The notes: generated from the sequence alone by a model not told the origin. DNA of 64,000 bases from Daejeonella sp. H1SJ63 (GCF_029360775.1 NZ_JARKMZ010000007.1:220779-284778); one strand, 5' to 3'; positions 28,999 through 38,711 are shown, numbered from the stretch's first letter. Program-made: numbers and translations.

Positions 28999-30270
28999 TC
29001 AAGCATATAATGGATGTTTACCCATCATTTCATTCACTTTCTTACGAACCTTTTTAGCATTGCCTGCATTACCCGGATTAGTGATTACCTCATCGATAAG
29101 CTCCACAATCTTTTCCATGTGTTTCTCTTTCAATCCTCTGGTACTTACAGCAGCCGTACCAACACGGATTCCTGAAGTTACAAATGGTGATTTATCATCA
29201 AATGGAACCATGTTTTTGTTCACGGTGATCGCAGCTTCTCCTAATGCGTTCTCTGCATCTCTGCCGGTAATATTTTTATTGCGCAGGTCGATCAGCATCA
29301 TATGATTATCTGTACCGCCTGAAATAAGCTGATAGCCACGATTTACAAGAGCTGCTGCCATTGCTTCTGCATTTTTCTTTACCTGTATGATGTATTTCAT
29401 ATACCCTTCGCTCAATGCTTCGCCAAATGCAATTGCTTTTGCTGCTATGATATGCTCCAGCGGCCCACCCTGAGTACCCGGGAATACAGCCATATCCAAT
29501 ACAGACGACATCATTCTCAATTCTCCTTTAGGCGTTTTCTGTCCCATTGGGTTCTCAAAATCCTGCCCCATCATGATCATACCTCCTCTTGGACCCCTCA
29601 AAGTTTTATGTGTTGTTGTAGTTACAACATGGCAATGCGGCAGCGGATCATTCAATAATCCACGGGCTATTAAACCAGATGGATGAGAAATATCGGCCAT
29701 TACCAAAGCACCGATCTCATCTGCTACTGATCTGATAAACTTATAGTCCCAATCTCTTGAATAAGCAGAAGCACCGCAGATAATCACTTTTGGTTTTTCC
29801 TTTAATGCTACTTTTTCAAGTGCTTTATAGTCGATTAAACCGGTTTCACGCTCAACCCCGTAAAAATGAGGTTTATATAATTTCCCTGAAAAGTTTACAG
29901 GGGAACCATGAGTCAGGTGCCCTCCATGAGAAAGGTCAAACCCTAAAATTTTATCTCCTGGATTCAGGAGTGCTAAAAGTACAGCGGCATTGGCCTGTGC
30001 ACCTGAATGGGGCTGCACATTTGCCCAGGCTGCATTAAACAATTGTTTTGCACGCTCAATCGCAATGTTTTCAACTTCATCAACCACCTCACATCCACCA
30101 TAATATCTTTTTCCGGGCAAACCCTCAGCATATTTATTGGTCAATACTGAGCCTGCAGCTTCCATAACCTGCTTGCTAACGAAATTCTCTGATGCTATTA
30201 ACTCAAGTCCGGTTTCCTGGCGCTCCAGTTCCTCATCAATCAGGCTGAAAATTAGTTTATCTCTCTTCAT
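28999..30270 (-). CDS. glyA: Serine hydroxymethyltransferase
   Basis: A 423-residue PLP enzyme. The Schiff-base lysine is Lys222 in [36 protein letters not shown] and SGAQANAAV are family hallmarks. It interconverts serine and glycine with tetrahydrofolate as C1 carrier. A 57-nt gap separates it from scpA; the minus strand there has TATTTTTA, a near match to the -7 box, so it may have its own promoter. Confidence 0.97.
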   Translation of the reverse strand: MKRDKLIFSLIDEELERQETGLELIASENFVSKQVMEAAGSVLTNKYAEGLPGKRYYGGCEVVDEVENIAIERAKQLFNAAWANVQPHSGAQANAAVLLALLNPGDKILGFDLSHGGHLTHGSPVNFSGKLYKPHFYGVERETGLIDYKALEKVALKEKPKVIICGASAYSRDWDYKFIRSVADEIGALVMADISHPSGLIARGLLNDPLPHCHVVTTTTHKTLRGPRGGMIMMGQDFENPMGQKTPKGELRMMSSVLDMAVFPGTQGGPLEHIIAAKAIAFGEALSEGYMKYIIQVKKNAEAMAAALVNRGYQLISGGTDNHMMLIDLRNKNITGRDAENALGEAAITVNKNMVPFDDKSPFVTSGIRVGTAAVSTRGLKEKHMEKIVELIDEVITNPGNAGNAKKVRKKVNEMMGKHPLYA

Positions 30271-30327
30271 GGATACAAAAAGTGTGTTGTTGAATATAAT
30301 ATTAAAAAATTGCTGTAAAAATACAAA

Positions 30328-31089
30328 TTAAGATTTGATTGAACCCATTTTAGATTCAATCCAGAAATTATTAAAGCCCATTCCGGTCTGAATAGAGATC
30401 AGATCCTGCTGAAGCATCTCAAGCATTGCCAGAAAATTATACACAAAATGAACTTTATTGTCTGAATTTTTCAATAAATCTTTGAAATCAAGTCTTTTAT
30501 TGATTGACAGCAGCCTGTCGATTACCTCTTTCTGTGCTTCAATATTGTATGGATACTGCACTACTACATGTTCCTGTCTATTATCACGCTGAAGGCCCCG
30601 CTGAAGGATTCGGTGATAGGTAAGCATGAGTTTGTACAAATTAAATGATTCCAGCTCTTCTCCCGGTCCGGCGACAAGTGCAAGCTGCTGCAGGTCATAC
30701 GAAATATTACCCCGTTTCTCTCTTTTAAACCGTTCTTCCTCCAGTAGTCTGAAATGCTCAGCAAGCTGTTTAAACTTTTTGTACTCAATCAGTTTCCGGA
30801 TCAGATCTCTTTTTAAGTCAATTTCATTCCCTTCTTCGTCAAGATCCGGACGAGGAAGCAGCATTTTGGCCTTAATCCGCATCAGGGTGGCTGCAACAAA
30901 AATAAATTCGCTTGCAAGCTCAATATTAAGGGCATTCATCTTATGGATATAGCCCAGAAAATCATCTGTAATCCTGGCTATCGGAACATCCTGAATATCC
31001 AACTCATCCCGCTCAATAAAGAACAGCAGCAAATCAAACGGTCCCTCAAACTGAGGAAGATGTATTTCGAAATTGATATCGGAATTCAT
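30328..31089 (-). CDS. scpA: Segregation and condensation protein A
   Basis: A 253-residue kleisin. The opening FEIHLPQFEGPFDLLLFFIERDELDI and IARITDDFLGYI are the classical ScpA N-terminus that binds the SMC neck. The central acidic linker and the winged-helix C-terminus (about 180-253) bind ScpB and the SMC head. It works in chromosome condensation and segregation. ScpB and Smc are not in the window. A -7-like box lies 10 nt upstream of the start. Confidence 0.94.
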   Translation of the reverse strand: MNSDINFEIHLPQFEGPFDLLLFFIERDELDIQDVPIARITDDFLGYIHKMNALNIELASEFIFVAATLMRIKAKMLLPRPDLDEEGNEIDLKRDLIRKLIEYKKFKQLAEHFRLLEEERFKREKRGNISYDLQQLALVAGPGEELESFNLYKLMLTYHRILQRGLQRDNRQEHVVVQYPYNIEAQKEVIDRLLSINKRLDFKDLLKNSDNKVHFVYNFLAMLEMLQQDLISIQTGMGFNNFWIESKMGSIKS

Positions 31090-31099
31090 AGCTGAGCTT

Positions 31100-31107
31100 C
31101 GAAAATA
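31100..31107 (-). promoter_or_regulatory. Candidate -7 box for scpA
   Basis: Minus-strand TATTTTCG is one mismatch from TAnnTTTG and ends 10 nt before the scpA ATG. No good -33 element is visible. Confidence 0.3.
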
Positions 31108-31108
31108 C

Positions 31109-31270
31109 GAATAATCAATTACGAATGGCGAATGATCAATTACGAACTGAAATTCTTTGAAGGATTATTTCAGATAACAGATAACAGACAACTGGTAACT
31201 GGATATTACTACGCGTAAATTCCAATTCAGCAGCCTTTAATCTAAATACTAACTACTAAATACTAACTAC
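31109..31270. repeat. Short degenerate repeats in the scpA-dxs gap
   Basis: The 333-bp divergent gap has repeated phrases and no gene: ATCAATTACGAA twice (31114-31140), AGATAACAGATAAC (near 31183), and a perfect 14-bp tandem TAAATACTAACTAC x2 (31243-31270). The last recurs in degenerate form at 24871 and 23517. Confidence 0.6.
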
Positions 31271-31348
31271 TATTGTCAGCTAATCGTAATTCATTTAACA
31301 TTTTACCCTCATAACTCTTTGATAGCGCAAGTAATTAAAAGCAAGCAT

Positions 31349-31397
31349 TATCTTTGCCGCTTATTAAGGCAAATTGTGTATTAAATATTTATTTTTG
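31349..31397 (+). promoter_or_regulatory. Two candidate -7 boxes upstream of dxs
   Basis: TATCTTTG (31349-31356) and TATTTTTG (31390-31397) are both exact TAnnTTTG matches, 66 and 25 nt from the dxs ATG. Each is followed by GC as often seen in this phylum. Neither has a TTG at ideal spacing. Confidence 0.45.
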
Positions 31398-31422
31398 CTT
31401 AAACTAAAATTATAAACCCTCA

Positions 31423-33351
31423 ATGGAAGTTAAGGCGGGCGAATTTCTTGAACAGATCAATTTCCCTTCAGATTTAAAGAAATTTAAAGAAGAAGACCTT
31501 GAACGTATCTGTTCTGAACTCAGACAATTTATTGTCGATACAGTTTCTGTAAATGGCGGACACTTCGGATCAAGCCTTGGGGTTGTTGAATTAACAGTTG
31601 CATTGCACTATGTTCTGAATACACCTTATGATCGTTTGGTCTGGGATGTAGGCCATCAGGCATACGGGCATAAAATCCTTACCGGAAGGAGGGCATCTTT
31701 TCACACTAACCGGATATACAAAGGAATCAGCGGGTTCCCAAAAAGATCTGAAAGTGAATACGATACCTTTGGTGTGGGGCATTCTTCCACCTCAATTTCT
31801 GCTGCCTTAGGTATGGCTGTTGCTTCTACCTATAAAGGCGAGACCGACAGGCAACATGTTGCCGTAATCGGAGATGGTGCCATGACCGGAGGTTTAGCTT
31901 TTGAAGCATTAAATCATGCGGGCATAGAGAATTCCAACATTCTGGTTATCCTTAATGATAACTGTATGTCTATTGACCCAAATGTTGGTGCATTAAAAGA
32001 ATATCTCACTGACATTACCACTTCAAAATCATACAATCGTTTCAGGGATGATATTTCTCATGTGCTGTCTAAAATATCAGAACTTGGCCCTAACGCCCAT
32101 GAAACCGTAAAGAAGATCGAGAAAACCATTAAAGGCGGTCTGTTAAAAAGAAGCAATTTCTTTGAAGCACTTAAATTCAGATATTTCGGCCCGATTGACG
32201 GACATGATGTTAAACATCTGGCAAAGGTTCTGAATGATCTTAAAAATATCCCCGGTCCCAAATTATTACACTGCGTTACCGTAAAGGGTAAAGGCTACGC
32301 TTTGGCCGAAAAAGATCAGACCAAATGGCATTCACCGGGCCTGTTTGATAAAATCACCGGCGAAATTCAAAAAACAGTCAGCGATAAGCCTGCTGCACCA
32401 AAGTATCAGGATGTTTTCGGACATACCCTGGTTGAACTGGCTGAAAAGAATACTAAAATTCTGGGAATAACTCCCGCCATGCCTTCAGGTTCATCCCTAA
32501 ATATCATGATGAAAGCTATGCCCGATCGCGCATTTGATGTGGGTATAGCCGAACAGCATGCAGTTACCTTCTCAGCCGGTCTGGCCAGTCAGGGAATGGT
32601 ACCATTTTGCAATATCTATTCTACCTTCATGCAGAGAGCTTACGATCAGGTGATTCATGACGTGGCTATACAGAAATTAAATGTGGTCTTCTGTCTCGAC
32701 CGGGCAGGATTTGCAGGTTCGGATGGCCCGACACATCATGGAGCATACGATCTGGCATACCTGCGCTGTATTCCGAATATGATTGTTTCTGCTCCGATGA
32801 ATGAAGAGGAATTAAGAAACCTCATGTTCACTGCCCAGCAGGAAAATATGGGGCCTTTCAGTATCCGGTATCCAAGAGGAAACGGGGTAATGCCCGAGTG
32901 GAGACGCCCCCTCAAAGCACTTGAAGTCGGGAAAGGCAGAACGATTTGTGAAGGTGAAGATGTGGCTATTTTGAGTATCGGACATATCGGTAATGAAGCC
33001 GTTAAAGCCTGCCTTGAATTGAATTCAGAGGGTATTCATCCTGCCCATTATGATATGCGCTTTGTGAAGCCCATCGATGAGGAGCTCCTTCACATGGTTT
33101 TCAAAAAGTTCAATCATGTGATTACGATTGAAGACGGATGTCTGCAGGGAGGTATGGGTAGTGCAGTTCTTGAATTTATGGCAGATCATGGATACAGTTC
33201 CAATGTCATTCGTCTGGGTATTCCCGACAGAATTGTGGAACATGGCGAGCAGCCTGAATTATGGGCTGAATGTGGTTATGATGCGCAAGGGATTATTAAA
33301 AAAATCAAAGAATTTACGCTCGGCCGAACCACTAAAGTCCTGGCTTCCTGA
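31423..33351 (+). CDS. dxs: 1-deoxy-D-xylulose-5-phosphate synthase
   Basis: A 642-residue transketolase-family enzyme. The thiamine diphosphate motif runs from VIGDGAMTGG to LNDN (about 140-175). The catalytic Glu lies in VGIAEQHAVTFSAGLA (about 380), and DRAGFAGSDGPTHHG follows. It condenses pyruvate with glyceraldehyde 3-phosphate, the first step of the methylerythritol isoprenoid pathway that also supplies undecaprenyl phosphate for the neighbouring polysaccharide locus. The 3' end converges on a minus-strand gene with 5 nt between stops. Confidence 0.97.
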   Translation: MEVKAGEFLEQINFPSDLKKFKEEDLERICSELRQFIVDTVSVNGGHFGSSLGVVELTVALHYVLNTPYDRLVWDVGHQAYGHKILTGRRASFHTNRIYKGISGFPKRSESEYDTFGVGHSSTSISAALGMAVASTYKGETDRQHVAVIGDGAMTGGLAFEALNHAGIENSNILVILNDNCMSIDPNVGALKEYLTDITTSKSYNRFRDDISHVLSKISELGPNAHETVKKIEKTIKGGLLKRSNFFEALKFRYFGPIDGHDVKHLAKVLNDLKNIPGPKLLHCVTVKGKGYALAEKDQTKWHSPGLFDKITGEIQKTVSDKPAAPKYQDVFGHTLVELAEKNTKILGITPAMPSGSSLNIMMKAMPDRAFDVGIAEQHAVTFSAGLASQGMVPFCNIYSTFMQRAYDQVIHDVAIQKLNVVFCLDRAGFAGSDGPTHHGAYDLAYLRCIPNMIVSAPMNEEELRNLMFTAQQENMGPFSIRYPRGNGVMPEWRRPLKALEVGKGRTICEGEDVAILSIGHIGNEAVKACLELNSEGIHPAHYDMRFVKPIDEELLHMVFKKFNHVITIEDGCLQGGMGSAVLEFMADHGYSSNVIRLGIPDRIVEHGEQPELWAECGYDAQGIIKKIKEFTLGRTTKVLAS

Positions 33352-33356
33352 TAGAA

Positions 33357-34241
33357 TCATTTTTTCATTTTAAGAATAACAGGATATAAAAAATTAAATA
33401 TTTTCGCTGGTAATATCAGCTTTAATATCAGCGTCCAGTTATGTTTTTCATAAACAACCTGAAAATCTCTGGCGATATAGTTATTGAATCCCTTCTTAAT
33501 AATTTCCTGATTGAAAGGAATGTGTTCACAAACAGCTTCCTGCTGACTTAAAGGGTTTAAAACAGTTTTGTAACGCAGATCCTTGATTGCATGATAATTG
33601 TAAACACCAACACCGCCAAAAGCAGAAATAACTCCATACAGCGGTGATTTTTTAATATTCTTATTTATTGATTTAAATGTCTTATTCAAAGACTCAGTTG
33701 AATAGCTGAATTCATTCAATAAGGGATATTCCCACACAGCAAATGTGTCATAATAAATTTCTGATGAACCAAAAGGTGTTTGCATGACACTCATACCATT
33801 TGAAAAAATAGCTCCGGTATGCTCATCAAATGAATTTATTACATGAATTAATCCTGTTAAAGAGATTTTTATTACGTCAATATCTATAATAATAACCAGG
33901 TCAATCGGGTGTTTAACTTCCCTAATATAATCCAGGTAAAGATTTCTGTAAAAAACCATTTTCTCAATCCGCTGATAGCTGGTCATTGGATTTTTTATCA
34001 AATCACTTTTATCAGGAATCGTTTTAGTTCCATAATCCTTAGATATTATGGTAACATTGTTATAATTTATCTTCCAGTCATTTAATAAATTCTTGGTTTC
34101 ATCAATACTGTCATTTTCTACTACTACTACCTGAGACCATGAGAATTGGGTTCTGAGTTTCTCAATCAAAGGAATATTAATCCTTAAAGAATCTTCACAA
34201 TTTCTTGCAAGTGCAGCAATTATTATGTTTTTATTAATCAT
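33357..34241 (-). CDS. Putative GT-A glycosyltransferase resembling the CAP59/GT69 family
   Basis: A 294-residue protein without signal peptide. The opening IIIAALARNCEDSL with VVVVENDSIDETKNLL, then YQRIEKMVFYRN, the DxD-type IIIDIDVIKI (about residue 119) and IYYDTFAVWEYP resemble the fungal alpha-1,3-mannosyltransferase CAP59/CMT1 family and its bacterial relatives. It probably adds a sugar in the adjoining polysaccharide pathway. It stands alone on the minus strand at the boundary between housekeeping genes and the polysaccharide locus. Family placement is by eye and needs a profile search. Confidence 0.65.
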   Translation of the reverse strand: MINKNIIIAALARNCEDSLRINIPLIEKLRTQFSWSQVVVVENDSIDETKNLLNDWKINYNNVTIISKDYGTKTIPDKSDLIKNPMTSYQRIEKMVFYRNLYLDYIREVKHPIDLVIIIDIDVIKISLTGLIHVINSFDEHTGAIFSNGMSVMQTPFGSSEIYYDTFAVWEYPLLNEFSYSTESLNKTFKSINKNIKKSPLYGVISAFGGVGVYNYHAIKDLRYKTVLNPLSQQEAVCEHIPFNQEIIKKGFNNYIARDFQVVYEKHNWTLILKLILPAKIFNFLYPVILKMKK

Positions 34242-34249
34242 TATGTCAA

Positions 34250-34257
34250 CAAAAATA
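34250..34257 (-). promoter_or_regulatory. -7 box for the GT69-like gene
   Basis: Minus-strand TATTTTTG, 8 nt before the ATG at 34241, predicts a very short leader. Confidence 0.4.
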
Positions 34258-34281
34258 GGTGATTATTCTATCAAGTCGCCT

Positions 34282-34376
34282 GGTTAAAATAAATGTTTAT
34301 GTCTTGTATCCTCCTCCTGCCAATGCGCAAATCAAACGCGCCCCCCTCAGGAGGGGGACAAGTAAAACGCATAAAA
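34282..34376. repeat. C-rich palindromic repeat, copy 1 (left of the polymerase gene)
   Basis: Begins GGTTAAAATAAATGTTTAT, continues TTGTATCCTCC, then TGCCAATGCGCAAATCAAACG, the hairpin CCCCCCTCAGGAGGGGG, ACA and ACGCATAAAA. A closely similar direct copy lies at 36057-36150. The remaining gap up to 34532 shows nothing else. Confidence 0.75.
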
Positions 34377-34532
34377 TTCTATTTGAAAAGCATCATATAG
34401 CCGAGATCTGAAAACTCCAACCCGGCGCATTCAAATAAAAGCATCATATAATTTACTGCTGAATGAATAATTCCTATATTTTTACGAAATTTTCATTCAG
34501 ATCTCGTCTGTTCACAATAATTTAAGGTAAGA

Positions 34533-35915
34533 ATGTTCATATTCCCTCTCATTTATTTCTCTGCCTTTTTTATTGCGATTAAGAACCTGATAAGGAAAAA
34601 CACACAGGGCGTTCTGATATTTCTGATCATTGGACTTCCTATTTATACTACAAGTCTTTCCATAGCTCTTCAATCCGGATTTTCGAGTCTGGTGCCTTTT
34701 ATGCAACCACTTAAGGAATTATTAATTTTAATCAGCCTTGGGATTGGTATATGGGAACTGAACAGTCGCATCAGATTTCAATCCATAGATTATGTAGTTC
34801 TTGCCTATTTTTTCTATACCCTGCTTTATGTTTTTTTACCGATTGGTCAATATGGTTTGAGTGCCAAACTTATTGCATTCAAAAGTTATAGTTTCTTCCC
34901 ATTCATTTATTTTGCCGGCCGAATTATTGACCCTGCCCGTTTGTATGTCAGCAAGTATTTTCATTATATACTTGCAGTTTTTATTGCAGCTGCCGGAATA
35001 CTGCTATTTGAAATTTTCATCGACCAGCATTTTCAAACGCTAACAGGATATGCTGATTTTAACTTCTATTATTTCAACCAGGAAGCAACAGGAAATTACG
35101 GTCTGTCATGGACCTTTGAAACCTCAACAGGCCTCAGGCGATTTGCCAGTTTTTTTGCGAACCCTCTTGAATTTGCAGCCTCTACTCTTTTAGCCCTTGC
35201 AATACTTGCTGGTCTGTATACAACCGATAACAACAGAGTTAAAGTAGATACCCTGGGCATCATCGCTATCATTGCGACACAGTTTGCCATTTTTTTCGCA
35301 TTGTCCAGATCATCGCTTGCCAGTTATTTCATCATGATATTTATTTATGCGCTGATCACAAAGAAAAAACAGATACTCAATATTATATATGCCGGCTTTG
35401 CAGCTGTGGCAATTTATTTTATATTTTTTATGCTCGTGATAAATCCTGATTTATACGAGTTTATATATGAAACCATCACATTTACAAACCCCTCGAGTGT
35501 AGGACATGTGCTTGCCTGGATTGAAGGAATTGAGGCGATTGCCGCCAATCCTTTTGGATTAGGTCTAGGTGAATCGGGCAGAGTTGCATCCAGTTTAAGC
35601 GATACGGTGGGTGGAGAGAATCAATATATCGTCATTGGCGTACAAACCGGAATAATTACCTTGCTGCTTTACCTCTGGATGCATATCTATTTCATTAAAA
35701 CATGCTGGAAATGGTTCCCTTATCTGCAGGGGAAAGAAAGACAAGTATGTTTAAGTTTGTTATTAATGAAGATTGGTTTTATTATTCCGCTTTTAACTTC
35801 AGAACTTGAATCGTCAGTTTACATCTCTTATTTAAGCTGGTTTCTGTCCGGTATTTTTGTACGGATGATAGCGGGTCATAGCCCTGAGGATGCTAAATTT
35901 TCTGATATAAACTGA
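34533..35915 (+). CDS. O-antigen ligase/polymerase (Wzy-like) membrane protein
   Basis: A 460-residue protein with about ten to eleven membrane helices and a larger extracytoplasmic loop around residues 160-210, the layout of the Wzy/WaaL superfamily. The loop-proximal RRFASFFANPLEFA and AANPFGLGLGESG fit the family's conserved Arg and Gly-rich segments. It would polymerise undecaprenyl-linked repeat units in the periplasm; a ligase role cannot be excluded. It is the only such gene in the locus. Direct repeats flank it on both sides, so it may be a swapped cassette. Confidence 0.82.
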   Translation: MFIFPLIYFSAFFIAIKNLIRKNTQGVLIFLIIGLPIYTTSLSIALQSGFSSLVPFMQPLKELLILISLGIGIWELNSRIRFQSIDYVVLAYFFYTLLYVFLPIGQYGLSAKLIAFKSYSFFPFIYFAGRIIDPARLYVSKYFHYILAVFIAAAGILLFEIFIDQHFQTLTGYADFNFYYFNQEATGNYGLSWTFETSTGLRRFASFFANPLEFAASTLLALAILAGLYTTDNNRVKVDTLGIIAIIATQFAIFFALSRSSLASYFIMIFIYALITKKKQILNIIYAGFAAVAIYFIFFMLVINPDLYEFIYETITFTNPSSVGHVLAWIEGIEAIAANPFGLGLGESGRVASSLSDTVGGENQYIVIGVQTGIITLLLYLWMHIYFIKTCWKWFPYLQGKERQVCLSLLLMKIGFIIPLLTSELESSVYISYLSWFLSGIFVRMIAGHSPEDAKFSDIN

Positions 35916-36056
35916 TAGCACAGAGTCCGAATTTATCGTTATCAGGTTAAATACAAATGATTTAATCGTATTGTAAATTTTTCGCTCATGCCGCCGGCCC
36001 AGGTCCTTTCCCTGCCAAATCCAGGAAGGCCGATCTCTGGAAGTTGACCCAAAAGG

Positions 36057-36352
36057 GTTAAAATAAATGTTTATTTATTGTATCCTCCCCCTTCCCGTGC
36101 ACAAACCATACGCACCCCCCTCGGGAGGGGGGACAGGCATGATGCATAAGAACGTTTGCGTAAATGATGAAATAAATTTCTCTTGTACGATGTGCATGTC
36201 CCCCACCGGCGGGGGTTAGGGGGTGATTATCCTTTCTTCAATGATGCAAAAACGGGATTAAGGTACGGTAAGATTTACAGGGTGATTACCTCCCCCTGCC
36301 AATGCACAAATCAAATGTACCCCCCTTCCTAAGAGGGCAAACAAAACGCATA
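36057..36352. repeat. C-rich palindromic repeats, copies 2 and 3, in the gap after the polymerase gene
   Basis: The 569-bp gap 35916-36484 holds no gene. Copy 2 (36057-36150) matches copy 1 from GGTTAAAATAAATGTTTAT through the CCCCCCTCGGGAGGGGGG hairpin. A variant CCCCCACCGGCGGGGG lies at about 36189-36204. Copy 3 (about 36288-36352) has CTCCCCCTGCCAATGCACAA with a decayed hairpin and AAACGCATAGAC. All three keep similar order and orientation. Confidence 0.75.
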
Positions 36353-36451
36353 GACATTAATAATATCCCTGACTTAAACGCCTAAATAAAGATTTTTTAC
36401 TCTTTCCAGATTTAACCAGTCACTACTTTATCCGAATTCTGATAATTAATC

Positions 36452-36459
36452 TATTTTTG
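36452..36459 (+). promoter_or_regulatory. -7 box ahead of the GT4 gene at 36485
   Basis: TATTTTTG followed by CAGC, 25 nt before the start codon. A possible -33 (TTTA) lies about 21 nt upstream. It probably drives the run from this gene through the dehydratase. Confidence 0.45.
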
Positions 36460-36484
36460 CAGCATCTATGATTGATACCCTTCT

Positions 36485-37612
36485 ATGTCACAAAAAATAA
36501 GAGTAGGACTTGATATTCGTGATCTCAGAATTGCAAAGACGGGTTCCAGAACTTATCTTGAAGAAATATATAACCAGTTTAAGAGTAATCAATACGATTG
36601 TGAGTTCGTTTATTTTGACACTTCCATCCCGGTATATACAGGACGGTATAAAGCATTCAAACTGATTGAACATATTCGCTTTTTCATTTGGAAACAGCTG
36701 ATACTTCCGGTAAGAGCCAGACTTAATAAATGTGATATTCTTTTTTGTACAGACTATTTTGTCCCTTATTTTACTCCGGGTTTCAAGGCTATTCCGGTAT
36801 TTTACGACACCTTTTTCTATGAATATCCCGGTCATTACAATTCGCAATGGCTCAAATTATTCAAGTGGATTGGAGTAAATGCCGCGAAAAAATCACCGGT
36901 AATTATTACCATTACTGAATATACCCGGAACAGAATCTCTCATTTTACGGGAATTGATCGTTCAAAGATTAAATCAATCCATCTTGCCCCCAAAAAGATG
37001 GCTGTAGCTGAATCTGAACCGGGATACAGCCCTGCTTTTAAGATCCCTACCTCAAAATTTATTTTACATGTAGGAACCCAGGAGAAAAGAAAAAATTTAG
37101 TCCGCCTGATTGAAGCTTTTAAATTGCTCAGGCTTGCAGGGCATACAGATTATTCACTGGTTTTAGTCGGACAGCCAAGCCCGAAAATGGATATGGACGA
37201 TAGTTCGGCAATACAGGAAACAATCAGCAGACTTGATCTCAGAGAGTATGTAATCACACCCGGATATGCAAGCGATAACGATCTGGCATATTTTTATAAA
37301 CATGCCTGGATGTATGCATTTCCTTCCATTAACGAAGGTTTCGGACTTCCTGTTTTAGAAGCTTTTCATCATCAGTTACCGGTAATTATTGCTGATAATA
37401 CCTGCCTTCCGGAAGTTGGAGGAGATGCTGTCCTTTGTTTTGACCCCTTCAAAGTAGAAGACATCAGTCAGAAAATGAAAGAGCTGATTGAAAATGATGA
37501 ATTAAGGTCTGAACTGATCAGAAAAGGCACTGAACGGCTAAAATTATTCTCCTGGGAAAAAAATGCTGAAGAATTAATCAAAACATTTAAAGCCGCTGTC
37601 AATAAAAATTAG
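36485..37612 (+). CDS. Glycosyltransferase family 4 (GT-B)
   Basis: A 375-residue cytoplasmic enzyme. The N-terminal Rossmann half begins VGLDIRDLRIAKTGSRTYL. The C-terminal nucleotide-sugar half has FILHVGTQEKRKN (about residue 198), then SINEGFGLPVLEAFHHQLPVI (about 290-310), the E-x7-E motif of GT4 retaining enzymes. The overall pattern resembles mannosyltransferases of the WbaZ/MtfB type; the GDP-mannose dehydratase next door makes a GDP-sugar donor plausible. Donor and linkage are not determined by the sequence. It has its own candidate promoter. Confidence 0.88.
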   Translation: MSQKIRVGLDIRDLRIAKTGSRTYLEEIYNQFKSNQYDCEFVYFDTSIPVYTGRYKAFKLIEHIRFFIWKQLILPVRARLNKCDILFCTDYFVPYFTPGFKAIPVFYDTFFYEYPGHYNSQWLKLFKWIGVNAAKKSPVIITITEYTRNRISHFTGIDRSKIKSIHLAPKKMAVAESEPGYSPAFKIPTSKFILHVGTQEKRKNLVRLIEAFKLLRLAGHTDYSLVLVGQPSPKMDMDDSSAIQETISRLDLREYVITPGYASDNDLAYFYKHAWMYAFPSINEGFGLPVLEAFHHQLPVIIADNTCLPEVGGDAVLCFDPFKVEDISQKMKELIENDELRSELIRKGTERLKLFSWEKNAEELIKTFKAAVNKN

Positions 37613-37678
37613 CATTTTCGTAAACTATTTATCATTTTCAGCGTATTCAGGTAGAATATCAGCTATTAAACTAAATAA

Positions 37679-38662
37679 GTGAAGAAAGCTTTAATCTGCG
37701 GGGTTTCTGGACAGGATGGTTCATACCTCGCTAAATATCTTTTAGAAAAAGGTTATTATGTATTCGGGGCTTCCCGGGATGCTCAAACATCTTCTTTCAT
37801 CAATTTAAAAAAGCTGGGAATTAAGGATGATATCTCCTTAATGTCTATCAACATCACTGATTTTGGTAATACACTGGAATGTATCAATAAGATTAAGCCT
37901 GATGAAATCTATAATCTTGCCGGACAAAGTTCAGTACGTCTTTCCTTTGAACAGCCACACGAAACTCACGAAAGTATCAGTACCGGCAACCTGAATCTGC
38001 TGGAAGCAATCCGTTTCAGCAATCTGCCTATCAAATTATATAATGCCGGATCCAGTGAATGCTTTGGAGACAGCAATATTCCTGCTACAGAAAACACCAT
38101 ATTTCATCCCAGAAGCCCTTATGCAATAGCAAAAGCAACTGCATTCTGGCAGATCGATAATTATCGCGAAGCTTATAATCTTTTTGCCTGTACCGGAATT
38201 CTGTTTAATCATGAATCTCCGCTGAGACCCGATCACTTTGTGACAAAAAAGATCATATCCACAGCTTGTAAAATTCACCGCAATAAAGCACAGAGATTAA
38301 GCCTGGGAAATATCAATATTGAACGCGACTGGGGCTGGGCACCTGATTACGTAGAAGCCATGTGGCTTATGATGCAGCAGGAACAACCTAAAGATTATAT
38401 CATTGCTACCGGCAAAAGTCATACTCTAAAGGAATTTATCAATATTACTTTCAATGCACTTGACCTCAACTGGGAAGAGCATGTGGTGATTGATGAAGTG
38501 CTCAGAAGACCTACTGATCTTCAGATCGGCAGGGCTGATCCCGAAAAAGCAAACAGAGAACTCAACTGGAAAGCAAAATTAGGACTAAACACAATCATTG
38601 AAAGCATGATTGAGCACGAATTAAGTTATTCGAGTTTGAGTACCCCCAACTCCTATTTATAA
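37679..38662 (+). CDS. gmd: GDP-mannose 4,6-dehydratase
   Basis: A 327-residue short-chain dehydrogenase/reductase starting at GTG (37679). The NADP loop is CGVSGQDGSYLAKYL. The catalytic group is SSECFGD with Tyr-x3-Lys in SPYAIAKA. The NHESPLRPDHFVTKKI and RDWGWAPDYVEAMW motifs are typical of Gmd. It converts GDP-mannose to GDP-4-keto-6-deoxymannose, precursor of GDP-fucose, GDP-rhamnose or GDP-perosamine. It is somewhat shorter than E. coli Gmd (373). The partner reductase, epimerase or aminotransferase is not in the window, so the final sugar is unknown. Confidence 0.92.
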   Translation: MKKALICGVSGQDGSYLAKYLLEKGYYVFGASRDAQTSSFINLKKLGIKDDISLMSINITDFGNTLECINKIKPDEIYNLAGQSSVRLSFEQPHETHESISTGNLNLLEAIRFSNLPIKLYNAGSSECFGDSNIPATENTIFHPRSPYAIAKATAFWQIDNYREAYNLFACTGILFNHESPLRPDHFVTKKIISTACKIHRNKAQRLSLGNINIERDWGWAPDYVEAMWLMMQQEQPKDYIIATGKSHTLKEFINITFNALDLNWEEHVVIDEVLRRPTDLQIGRADPEKANRELNWKAKLGLNTIIESMIEHELSYSSLSTPNSYL

Positions 38663-38711
38663 TTTCTGCTTCTCTATATCTAATTCGGATACATTCTTAA
38701 ATTTGTACCGG

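Noticed and set aside
33345-33365. Terminator between convergent dxs and the GT69-like gene
   Set aside because: Only 5 nt separate the stops and there is no stem of useful length, just a T-run.
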